Shown piece after piece: positions 1 to 5,729 of a stretch of DNA of 5,729 nucleotides (within the stretch, counting starts at the first letter, position 1; every line of letters begins with the position of its first letter). The notes under the pieces are model-generated. The model was given only the letters and a program-made list of their open reading frames with translations, was not told where the DNA came from and searched no databases. Both the position numbers and the translations under genes were made by a program. The stretch covers positions 1 through 5,729 of the forward strand of contig CAJKBW010000131.1 of NCBI GenBank assembly GCA_905198295.1. Direction: 5' to 3'. Source of the stretch: an uncultured Oscillospiraceae bacterium (lineage in GTDB: Bacteria; Bacillota; Clostridia; Oscillospirales; Acutalibacteraceae).

Positions 1-24
1 TTCGGGCCGGTGACACCAAAATGA
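1..24 (+). CDS. Possible last codons of an upstream gene (partial)
   Basis: Frame 1 is open from the window edge and reads FGPVTPK before a TGA at 22-24. That TGA overlaps the ATG of the next gene as ATGA, the classic coupling arrangement of tightly packed bacterial genes. With seven codons nothing can be said about the product. The only support is the stop/start overlap, so this could be chance. Confidence 0.3.
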   Translation, partial: FGPVTPK

Positions 25-239
25 TTGTTAACAACGACAGTTTTGAGCAGAGGGAAAGCGAAGCCTATTCAAAACTGGAAAAACTGATTGCTGAAAAATG
101 TGGGGAAGAAAGAGATAGCATCATTGACCAAATCAACACGTATTCATGCGTAATTGAGGAAATTTATTTTAATCTGGGGATGAAAGCCGGTGTCGTCCTT
201 CATAACAAACTAACGGATAATTTTGAAACCGACATATGA
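21..239 (+). CDS. Small helical hypothetical protein, 72 aa
   Basis: I do not recognise this protein with certainty. It is 72 residues, charged, without a signal peptide or membrane segment, and predicted mostly helical: residues 8-45 are rich in Glu, Lys and Ile/Leu at helix-like spacing. The C-terminal part (IYFNLGMKAGVVL, about residues 48-60) recalls the 'F-x-x-G-x-x-x-G' ending of small uncharacterised Firmicutes proteins of the DUF6809 kind, often found in phage and conjugative-element neighbourhoods. That resemblance is from memory and unproven. The ATG at 21 sits 7 nt after GGTGA (9-13), a modest ribosome binding site, and overlaps a possible upstream stop as ATGA. The same frame is also open to the window edge, so a longer protein is not excluded. 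GC of 1-240 is about 40%, well below the operon to the right. It runs 17 nt into the recombinase fragment that follows. Confidence 0.55.
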   Translation: MIVNNDSFEQRESEAYSKLEKLIAEKCGEERDSIIDQINTYSCVIEEIYFNLGMKAGVVLHNKLTDNFETDI

Positions 240-474
240 CAATCACTGTTTCTGTTTAGAAGCGAAACTGGCCAAGCCGCAGGACGAGCTCGACAACGTG
301 GGAAACTTCCTTGCCATTGTTGACCGCTATCTGGAAATTCCGGAACTGACGCCGGAAATCCTGCGGGAGTTTGTTCATCACATTACGGTGCATGAGCGTG
401 ACGGCACTTACAAGAAAAAGTTTTACACGCAGAAAATCAACGTCTATTTCAATTACATTGGCATAATTGAATGA
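223..474 (+). pseudogene. C-terminal remnant of a large serine recombinase (TnpX-like)
   Basis: The frame encodes 83 residues from a TTG at 223 to TGA at 472-474. An in-frame TAA at 211-213 blocks any extension upstream. Residues about 21-80 match the C-terminal part of TnpX/Tn4451-type large serine recombinases (DUF4368 region). The pattern is N-x-x-x-F-L-x-x-V-x-x-Y, then ELTPEILREFVHHITVHE, then a basic stretch and QKINVYFNYIGII at the end. Intact members are roughly 500-560 residues, with an N-terminal resolvase domain carrying the catalytic serine, a recombinase domain and a zinc ribbon. All of these are absent here, so the fragment cannot catalyse recombination. The first 15-20 residues (TYDNHCFCLEAKL) may be read-through of foreign sequence, which puts the break near 240-285. 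Whether the fragment is translated is unknown; no good ribosome binding site precedes 223. Confidence 0.8.
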
Positions 475-502
475 AGGGCATATCCAAAGATATGCCCTTC
501 AT
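471..502. terminator. Perfect 14-bp hairpin over the recombinase stop codon
   Basis: The arms ATGAAGGGCATATC (471-484) and GATATGCCCTTCAT (489-502) are perfectly complementary around the loop CAAA. The left arm contains the recombinase TGA (472-474). The position is typical of a transcription terminator at the end of a mobile-element gene. No T tract follows on the + strand (next bases CCTAAATC), so it would be a poor intrinsic terminator by itself. It could instead stabilise mRNA 3' ends or block antisense transcripts. Confidence 0.6.
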
Positions 503-529
503 CCTAAATCTACTATACATCCTTATTCC

Positions 530-555
530 GCCGGGGCGTTACCCCGGCTGTTTTT
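530..555 (+). terminator. Intrinsic terminator, rightward
   Basis: The stem GCCGGGG (530-536) pairs with CCCCGGC (542-548) around the loop CGTTA, and TGTTTTT (549-555) follows directly. This is a good rho-independent terminator for + strand transcription. It would stop transcripts from the element remnant before they run antisense into the GH2 gene. Read on the minus strand the stem lacks a following T tract. Confidence 0.7.
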
Positions 556-564
556 CGCCACCGC

Positions 565-651
565 TTACAGCAGCACTTCCTTAACCTGCTCCAGATTCTT
601 GCGGAGGGCAACATGCTGCGGGCAGACTATTTCACAGAACGTTAATCTTAC
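565..651 (-). pseudogene. 3' remnant of a 4Fe-4S protein, possibly an aldo/keto reductase
   Basis: This minus-strand frame opens after an in-frame TAA (652-654) and ends at TAA (565-567), encoding 28-29 residues. It contains C-E-I-V-C-P-Q-H followed by VALRKNLEQVKEVLL. The C-x3-C-P-Q-H pattern then an amphipathic helix is how many Clostridia aldo/keto reductases with a C-terminal ferredoxin-like domain end (C-x2-C-x2-C-x3-C-P-Q-H-I-x-I-R). Only the last cysteines and terminal helix survive, so the gene lost its 5' part near 640-655. No start codon or ribosome binding site is visible. The assignment comes from a short motif. Other 4Fe-4S proteins are possible, and so is chance. Confidence 0.45.
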
Positions 652-673
652 TTAATCTTCTTTTATGGCAAAC

Positions 674-686
674 GCCGCGGTGCGGC
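674..686 (-). terminator. Weak hairpin downstream of the GH2 gene
   Basis: On the minus strand GCCGC-ACC-GCGGC is followed by GTTTGCC, about 73 nt after the GH2 stop codon. The stem is GC-rich but only 5 bp and the T tract is poor, so termination of the glycosidase operon here is only a possibility. No better candidate lies between 475 and 758 on that strand. Confidence 0.22.
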
Positions 687-758
687 ATCAGCATCAGCAT
701 CTGCCCACCCGGCTTTCCACATCAGGACACCGTGTGTACAGTCAGGCAGCCTGCCGTT

Positions 759-3161
759 TTACCGAATATCGTACACGCTTTTTAAGCGCAGCGCCTTGAG
801 CAGTTCCTCCGCGCTGAGGTCTGTGACCCCATGAACCGTTATCCCTTCCGGTGTGGTAATATCCATGTAATTGTCGCTGAGCACGATATCGTACGGATCA
901 AAATCTATCTCTACCGCCCTCGCAAACACATCCGAAGAGATGTGGATGAATATCTCGTTTCCTTTTCTCTCCAAAGACACCGAAAAATCCGGATTCTGGA
1001 AACGATACCGTTTGGGCAGCGCAAACAAAAGCGCCTGTGAGGACAAGCGGTTCCCCTGCGCGTCAAACAATGCATAAGACAGGAAGCGTTCCCCTTCATA
1101 CCCCTGGAGATACGTCCGCAAATCCAGTGTTTGCATATCCCTGGCGGACAGAGCATCGACCGTGCAGTCAATCGTTCCGCGGTGCAGCTCCCGCAACCAA
1201 TTATCTTTTATGGCATATTCGATCCGTCCATGAAATTCCCGCATCGTTTCATTGGAAACGTTCAGCACCACGTTGAACCCATCCTCATGCGCGGACAGGA
1301 GAATCGGGGCAAAAAAACGTTTTGCCGCATAATGCAGCGCTTTCCAGCGGCCAAAATAGTCTACCGAAGACCAGGAAGCTACCGGCCAGCAGTCATTCAG
1401 CTGCCAGTAGGTCGCCCCCATGCATCTCCCGCGGAAACGCCGCATATGTTCCACGCCATAGCGGATAGCATCCGCCTGAATAACCTGAGAAGCATAGATC
1501 AGGCTTTCCATATTTGAAGCATACAGATAATTGCCGGCCATGTTGGTCAGAATCCGTGTGTTTCCGGAATTGCATTTCTGATGGCTTTCCATCACCGGCG
1601 AAAAGGGATTCTGCTCATCCTCGCGAGCAAATGTCCGGATGGTTTTTCGGCTTGGGAAGGATTCAAATCCGAATTCCGAACAGAAGCGGAAATAGTGCTT
1701 TCGGTATTCGGTGTACGGCCTGTCGCCAAGCCATACATCCCAAAAATGGCTGTCTCCCCGATTCTCGCTGTTCGGGTCATCCAGCCCGCCGCCCGAAGAA
1801 GGGGACGACGGCCAGTAAAACACATCGGGTGCATATTTTTCACAGGCATCCGGAATCAGCTTCTCATAAAGGCGGAGATAATCGGTACGAATCAGCTCGT
1901 TCGTACAAATCCCCCATTCCTTCACGCCCCATTCCATTTCATTATTGCCGCACAGCAGACCAAGCGACGCATGATGCCGGATCCGCCGCATATTGTCCCG
2001 CAGTTCCGCTTCGATGTTCTGTTCAAAGCGTTCGGTCAGATGGATATTCACACAGGCAAACATAAAATCCTGCCATACCAAAATACCGTACTCGTCACAC
2101 AAATCGAAAAAGTCATCCTCCGGATAGTATCCGCCGCCCCAAACCCGCAAAGTATTGTAGTTTGCGGCAACGCAGTTTTGGATCAGTTTTTCGGTACGCG
2201 TCCGGTTGATCCGGGACAGGACATTATCCTGTGGAATATAGTCAGCGCCCATGGAAAAGATCTTGTACCCGTTGACCACAAAGCAGAATTCTTCACCATA
2301 TTGATCTTCTTTTGTGCTCACCGTCACTGTGCGCAGACCGATGCGTTTCTCCACCCTGCCGAACGCACCCGCTTCTACCACCAGTGTATACAGGGGCTGT
2401 CCGCCATAACCGTTTGGCCACCAGAGCTGCGGTGCCTCGATGGAGAGTACGGCCTCCCCCTGTGCAAAAGCCGCACGAGCAACCACTTCCCCGGAAAATT
2501 CCAGCCGTGCTTCTGCCGGAATGCCGTTCAGATCCCCCTGTCCCTCCAGCAGCATTTCCAGCTCCACCGTGCCGTCATCCCGGTGCCGCTGATGAATATC
2601 CACATTCTCCAGCAGCGCATCAGCAAAAGCCACCAGCTCCACCCGGCGGAAAATCCCCATATCCGGCAGACGGGGACCCCAATCCCAGCCAAACATGTAG
2701 GAAGCCTTGCGGATATGCGGGACGCCATACATGGTCCCGCCACCCGCCCACAGCTTACGGCGCTGGTGTGCCGCCTCAATAAACCGTGTGGGAGAAGCAA
2801 AATGCAGCAAGAGAAAATTTTCTCCTGCCCGCAGAAGGCTACCGACCTCAAAGACAAACGTGCGATGCATATTGTCCACACTGGCCAGCTTTTTTCCGTT
2901 GAGTGTAATCGTACACAATGTATCCAATCCGTAAAACTTCAGCTGTACATGGTTTTGATGCAGCAGTTCCTCACCGACGGCAAAGCGCGTATAAAATTCG
3001 CAGTCCTTTCCGGACAGCTCGGTTGCCGCATACTCATTCATCCCCACATGCGGATCATCCATCCAGTTATTTTGGAGCAGCACACTATACAGCGAACAGG
3101 GACTTTCACAGGGGACATCCCGATGTTCCTCATAATTCATAAACCAGTTTTTCAGTTCCAT
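759..3161 (-). CDS. GH2 beta-mannosidase, cytoplasmic
   Basis: This 800-residue protein is a retaining beta-mannosidase (EC 3.2.1.25) of glycoside hydrolase family 2, removing beta-D-mannose from the non-reducing end of oligosaccharides. The layout is a sugar-binding beta-sandwich (about 1-175, ending in the hallmark FGWDWGPRLP at 157-166), an immunoglobulin-like domain (about 176-280), a TIM barrel (about 281-615) and two C-terminal sandwich domains of mannosidase type (about 620-800). The acid/base is Glu408 in CGNNE and the nucleophile Glu496 in CSEFGFESFPS. The barrel also carries LRVWGGGYYPEDDFFDLCDE (338-357) and YWQLNDCWPVASWSSVDY (585-602), typical of beta-mannosidases rather than beta-galactosidases. 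There is no signal peptide or membrane segment, so imported substrate is expected. The length is slightly below the usual 820-880 residues but no domain is missing. The ATG at 3161 follows AAGGGTGA (3166-3173). It lies 32 nt downstream of the GH94 gene, so the two are surely cotranscribed. Confidence 0.93.
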   Translation of the reverse strand: MELKNWFMNYEEHRDVPCESPCSLYSVLLQNNWMDDPHVGMNEYAATELSGKDCEFYTRFAVGEELLHQNHVQLKFYGLDTLCTITLNGKKLASVDNMHRTFVFEVGSLLRAGENFLLLHFASPTRFIEAAHQRRKLWAGGGTMYGVPHIRKASYMFGWDWGPRLPDMGIFRRVELVAFADALLENVDIHQRHRDDGTVELEMLLEGQGDLNGIPAEARLEFSGEVVARAAFAQGEAVLSIEAPQLWWPNGYGGQPLYTLVVEAGAFGRVEKRIGLRTVTVSTKEDQYGEEFCFVVNGYKIFSMGADYIPQDNVLSRINRTRTEKLIQNCVAANYNTLRVWGGGYYPEDDFFDLCDEYGILVWQDFMFACVNIHLTERFEQNIEAELRDNMRRIRHHASLGLLCGNNEMEWGVKEWGICTNELIRTDYLRLYEKLIPDACEKYAPDVFYWPSSPSSGGGLDDPNSENRGDSHFWDVWLGDRPYTEYRKHYFRFCSEFGFESFPSRKTIRTFAREDEQNPFSPVMESHQKCNSGNTRILTNMAGNYLYASNMESLIYASQVIQADAIRYGVEHMRRFRGRCMGATYWQLNDCWPVASWSSVDYFGRWKALHYAAKRFFAPILLSAHEDGFNVVLNVSNETMREFHGRIEYAIKDNWLRELHRGTIDCTVDALSARDMQTLDLRTYLQGYEGERFLSYALFDAQGNRLSSQALLFALPKRYRFQNPDFSVSLERKGNEIFIHISSDVFARAVEIDFDPYDIVLSDNYMDITTPEGITVHGVTDLSAEELLKALRLKSVYDIR

Positions 3162-3165
3162 TTAG

Positions 3166-3173
3166 TCACCCTT
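3166..3173 (-). promoter_or_regulatory. Ribosome binding site of the GH2 gene
   Basis: AAGGGTGA on the minus strand ends four bases (CTAA) before the ATG at 3161, placing the AAGGG core about 7 nt away. It sits within the 32-nt gap after the GH94 stop and supports both the chosen start and independent initiation inside the operon. Confidence 0.7.
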
Positions 3174-3193
3174 CTTCCTCTTTTTACAGCATA

Positions 3194-5533
3194 TCAGCGC
3201 ACCAGCAGGATATCCAACTGTTCACGGCCGTCCAGCCATGACCACGGCACCAAATCATCCGGACATTTCTGTCCCTGCACAAAAAGCCCTTTGTCTTCGC
3301 CGGACGACCGCCGCATTTCAATACGGCAATGGGTTTGGCGGCACATTCGTTCCACCCGGAAGCCCGCCCAGTTATCCGGCACCTGCGGATCTATCCGCAG
3401 CCCCTCATAATCCGGGCGCACCCCCAAAATATACTGCGTCGCAGCTACATACATCCACGAGGCCGTACCAGTCAACCAGGAATTAACGCAGGCTCCCGCG
3501 CGTTCGTGCGGCGGCGCAAGCATGGTCTGCGCATACACATACGGTTCGGTCATCCAGCGCTCAGCCTGTCGGTTCCGCCGTACAGGCAGACTTCCCGCAT
3601 AGCAGCGGAAAGCCTCCTCCGCCCGTCCGAGCAAGGCCAGCGCGATAATTGCCCAGGTATTGGAGTGGAAAAATATCCCGCCGTTTTCGCGCGCCCCCGC
3701 CGTAAAGAGATAGTAACCTTTTTCTTGCCGGTCAAAACCGCTGGATGCCGGCGTGTGCGTCAGAAGCCCCTGCGGGGTATACAGGTACTTCATCACCTGA
3801 TCCATCGCCAAATTGGCCTGTCCTGCGTCCGGCAGACGGGAGAGTACGCTCCATGACTGGGGATTAAGATACAGCCGGTTCCATTCGTCCTCATGTGTGC
3901 CGTACTTTTCCCCTTCGGGGGTAAACGCCCGCAGAAACCATTGTCCATCCCATACCGTCGGCAGTTTTCCCCGGCAGTATTCATACGCCTTCCGAATCGG
4001 CCCGCTGCGTTCCTCCCTATTGGTATGTCGGTACAATTTCAACAATTCATAGGCGGCATGAGCCAGCTGAAAAAACACAAAGACGCTTTCCGCGCCGCCG
4101 GTGCCGCCGCGGTTCATCGGCGCAAGGCTGTCGTTCCAGTCCGATGCCAGCATATCCGGAATGCCGTGCCGGCCAAGATGCGCCATGGTAAAGGCGATCC
4201 CTCTCTCCAGATGCTCCAATACCGTTCCGTCACCGCCGTCGGCATAGGCGATCCTCTCCTCCAAAAAACCGACGTCACCGGTTTCCCGGATATAGCTGCA
4301 CACTGAAAACACCGACCACAGATGGTCGTCGCTTCTTCCTCCGCCGACCGCTTCCCCGGTGGCAGGATAATACACGCTGTGTGCGCTGCCATCGTTTTTC
4401 TGGATCGAAAGCAATAGCTTAATCCGTTGTGCGGCCGCCGGGGCATCTGCATGCAGAATACCGAGCACATCCTGCATGCTGTCGCGGAAACCGAAACCGC
4501 GATCCACCCCGCGTTCGTATAAGCTGATAAAGCGCGACCAGTCAAACGTGGTCTTGGCCTGATAGGCATGCCACAGGTTGAGCATCGTATTCATGTCCCC
4601 GCAGGGAGTCTCCACCTGCTGCCGGCTGCAATAAGCAGACCAGTATTCTCTAAGCGTCTGCAGCCCCGTTCTCTGCGTCGCAGGGGAAAAGGCATCGGCA
4701 ATTTGTCCCGCGATTTCCTCCCGGCGTTCAGCAGCTCCGAGTGTATAATGGAACCTCCTGCTTTCGCCGGGGGACAGCGGAACCGGGGACGAGAGCACAC
4801 CTACGCAATTATCGGAATGCATGGCGCTGTTGGAGCATTGCCCGGCTTCCAGCACCTGTGGGCAGCTCTCATCCCGATAGCTGCCGATAAAGCTTTTCAG
4901 GCTGCAGTCATAACCATCCACCGGCAGATCGGCGGCGATGTAGTCGTACATCGGCACACCCGTCAGCTGCTCCGCAACCGTATCCACCACAATACGATCG
5001 GTGTCAAAATCCGCCATAAGTGCCATGCAGGGCCAATGACAGAGCATGTCATACCGGGCATCATTCCAGCTGAATTCCACATAGGAAAACACCCGCAGGC
5101 GCCGCGGACGGTCCGAAAGGTTGCGCATGGTGACCTGCCAGAGCTCATAGCGTTTCCCCAGCGGCACATAATAGAGGATTTCGGTTTCTATGTCCGCATA
5201 CACACCGGTAATTCTGGTATATCCGAGCCCGTGACGGCACTCATAATGTTGCATCTCACGCATCACCGGCTGCCAGGTGGGCGACCAGTACTCACCTGTT
5301 TCCTCATCGCGGATATACAGATACCGCCCCGGACGATCGATGGGCTGGTTATTGAACTTATACCGTGTTACCCGGCGGTTCGAAGGATCCCCGTCAAAGC
5401 AAAGCCCGCCGCCGGTATTCGAGATAATGCCGCCGAACCCGTTGCCGCCCAGGTAGTTGATCCACGGTGTCGGTGTATCCGGCCGCGTAATCACATACTC
5501 ACGTGCGGCATGGTCAAAATATCCATATTCCAT
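3194..5533 (-). CDS. GH94 glycoside phosphorylase, disaccharide specificity unassigned
   Basis: This 779-residue protein belongs to glycoside hydrolase family 94, inverting phosphorylases that split beta-linked disaccharides with phosphate to give an alpha-sugar 1-phosphate and a free sugar. The start is the family start (Y-G-Y-F-D, then EYVITRPDTPTPWINYLGG, residues 12-30). An N-terminal beta-sandwich spans about 1-270 (WSPTWQPV 83-90; YECRHGLGYTRITG 97-110), a helical linker about 285-310, an (alpha/alpha)6 barrel about 315-705 and a small sandwich from 706. The general-acid motif is DWND (465-468). Phosphate-binding elements known from family structures are present: R-G-F-G-F-R-D-S (345-352), ENGGIFFHSNTW (616-627) and WLTGT (686-690). 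SDDHLW (401-406) and YADGG (430-434) are closer to N,N'-diacetylchitobiose phosphorylase than to cellobiose phosphorylase, which has NDDPLW. However DWNDS replaces the usual DWNDC, and the protein is shorter than both (about 800-820). Cellobiose, chitobiose or another disaccharide remains open. It has no signal peptide. Its ATG overlaps the upstream stop by one base. Confidence 0.9.
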   Translation of the reverse strand: MEYGYFDHAAREYVITRPDTPTPWINYLGGNGFGGIISNTGGGLCFDGDPSNRRVTRYKFNNQPIDRPGRYLYIRDEETGEYWSPTWQPVMREMQHYECRHGLGYTRITGVYADIETEILYYVPLGKRYELWQVTMRNLSDRPRRLRVFSYVEFSWNDARYDMLCHWPCMALMADFDTDRIVVDTVAEQLTGVPMYDYIAADLPVDGYDCSLKSFIGSYRDESCPQVLEAGQCSNSAMHSDNCVGVLSSPVPLSPGESRRFHYTLGAAERREEIAGQIADAFSPATQRTGLQTLREYWSAYCSRQQVETPCGDMNTMLNLWHAYQAKTTFDWSRFISLYERGVDRGFGFRDSMQDVLGILHADAPAAAQRIKLLLSIQKNDGSAHSVYYPATGEAVGGGRSDDHLWSVFSVCSYIRETGDVGFLEERIAYADGGDGTVLEHLERGIAFTMAHLGRHGIPDMLASDWNDSLAPMNRGGTGGAESVFVFFQLAHAAYELLKLYRHTNREERSGPIRKAYEYCRGKLPTVWDGQWFLRAFTPEGEKYGTHEDEWNRLYLNPQSWSVLSRLPDAGQANLAMDQVMKYLYTPQGLLTHTPASSGFDRQEKGYYLFTAGARENGGIFFHSNTWAIIALALLGRAEEAFRCYAGSLPVRRNRQAERWMTEPYVYAQTMLAPPHERAGACVNSWLTGTASWMYVAATQYILGVRPDYEGLRIDPQVPDNWAGFRVERMCRQTHCRIEMRRSSGEDKGLFVQGQKCPDDLVPWSWLDGREQLDILLVR

Positions 5534-5729
5534 TATTTTCCTCCTCCAGACCGCCTGCGGGCGGTCTGCGCCAAAACCAGATACAGGCCGCCGGCACCTG
5601 TGCCGGATGATCCTCCTGCGTCACACCCGGCGATCTTGTCGCCGAACTCCCGCAGGTAGGCGGTAAAGGATGCGATATGCCGGAATACATCCTCTTGGCC
5701 GGGGGAACTCTCCGGAATGGCGATGCTGC
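5533..5729 (-). CDS. C-terminal part of an unidentified gene (partial)
   Basis: One minus-strand frame stays open from the right edge to TAA at 5533-5535 and gives the last 64 residues of a protein whose start is outside the window. It reads SIAIPESSPGQEDVFRHIAS, then FTAYLREFGDKIAG, a Gly/Ser-rich turn, a hydrophobic LYLVLAQ and a basic tail. The third codon positions are GC-rich like those of the two downstream genes, and of the three minus-strand frames this one looks most like protein. I do not recognise the family. Its stop shares one base with the GH94 ATG (TAATG), so the two are translationally linked and it is probably part of the same sugar-use operon. The last codons form one arm pair of a stable hairpin, so the true C-terminus may be poorly conserved. 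Confidence 0.6.
   Translation of the reverse strand, partial: SIAIPESSPGQEDVFRHIASFTAYLREFGDKIAGCDAGGSSGTGAGGLYLVLAQTARRRSGGGK
5540..5547 (-). promoter_or_regulatory. Strong ribosome binding site of the GH94 gene
   Basis: GGAGGAGG on the minus strand lies six bases (AAAATA) before the ATG at 5533. This near-ideal site, together with the family-typical N-terminus, fixes the start. It is immediately adjacent to the hairpin at 5547-5568. Confidence 0.85.
5547..5568 (-). promoter_or_regulatory. Hairpin abutting the GH94 ribosome binding site
   Basis: CAGACCGCC (5547-5555) and GGCGGTCTG (5560-5568) form a perfect 9-bp GC-rich stem with a 4-base loop. It lies inside the last codons of the upstream gene and touches the GGAGGAGG of the GH94 gene. 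No T tract follows on the minus strand, so termination is unlikely. A role in message stability or in tuning GH94 translation is an inference. Confidence 0.5.

Larger units (their letters stand above)
475..758. other. Gene-free junction between element remnant and operon
   Basis: There is no intact gene here on either strand. The stretch holds the right arm of the 471-502 hairpin, a terminator-like hairpin at 530-555, a minus-strand protein fragment at 565-651, a short GCATCA run (685-701) and a weak hairpin at 674-686. Both flanking genes end into it, the recombinase tail from the left and the GH2 gene from the right. This convergent layout needs no promoter. Remnants facing both ways suggest an insertion and deletion scar. 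Confidence 0.6.

Noticed and set aside
467..655. 62-codon + strand open frame in the junction
   Set aside because: It starts at a TTG inside the recombinase end and reads through two hairpins and antisense to the iron-sulfur fragment. The translation looks random.
685..701. GCATCA repeated almost three times
   Set aside because: It is too short for a CRISPR or a meaningful tandem repeat and is probably chance or slippage.
744..756. GGCAGCCTGCC near-palindrome followed by GTTTT just after the GH2 stop codon
   Set aside because: The centre is one base, so no real loop can form, and the T run is on the wrong strand for the GH2 operon.
1581..3410. 609-codon + strand open frame opposite the GH2 gene
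   Set aside because: It lies antisense to a clear beta-mannosidase with all catalytic motifs and crosses into the GH94 gene. Its protein is Pro/Arg/His-rich without domain features. It is a shadow of GC-rich third positions.
4568..5659. 363-codon + strand open frame opposite the GH94 gene
   Set aside because: It is antisense to conserved GH94 coding sequence, lacks a ribosome binding site or recognisable motif, and runs through the operon junction.
1..5729. tRNA, rRNA, CRISPR array, riboswitch, insertion-sequence terminal repeats
   Set aside because: None were seen by eye on either strand. The operon start, where a riboswitch or promoter would lie, is outside the window.

Overview
The window looks like a stretch of a Firmicutes (Clostridia-type) chromosome. 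A degraded mobile-element end on the left abuts a carbohydrate-use operon on the right. The Clostridia assignment rests on the TnpX-like large serine recombinase tail, on GH94 and GH2 proteins resembling those of gut and soil Clostridia, and on strong GGAGG-type ribosome binding sites. It is an inference, not a taxonomic proof.

Left part (1-about 500, + strand). A small helical hypothetical protein (21-239) is followed, with a 17-nt overlap, by the C-terminal tail of a large serine recombinase (223-474) that has no catalytic domain. A perfect 14-bp hairpin overlaps the recombinase stop codon. GC by direct count is about 40% in 1-240, against about 57% in a sample of the right part (4441-4680), which fits acquired DNA.

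Junction (475-758). No intact gene is present. It holds two hairpins, one with a U tract suitable for ending rightward transcription, and a 28-codon minus-strand fragment that looks like the last part of a 4Fe-4S protein, probably a ferredoxin-tailed aldo/keto reductase. A weak hairpin may serve the operon end.

Right part (759-5729, all minus strand, read right to left). An unidentified gene enters from the right edge and ends in a one-base stop/start overlap with a GH94-family glycoside phosphorylase (3194-5533). After a 32-nt gap comes a GH2 beta-mannosidase (759-3161). Neither enzyme has a signal peptide, so both should act in the cytoplasm on imported oligosaccharides. A coherent reading is that the beta-mannosidase removes a non-reducing beta-mannose and the phosphorylase splits the remaining beta-linked disaccharide with phosphate to give a sugar 1-phosphate. 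Glucomannan fragments and the Man-GlcNAc-GlcNAc core of N-glycans both fit this order. The sequence does not decide between them. The operon promoter lies beyond the right edge.
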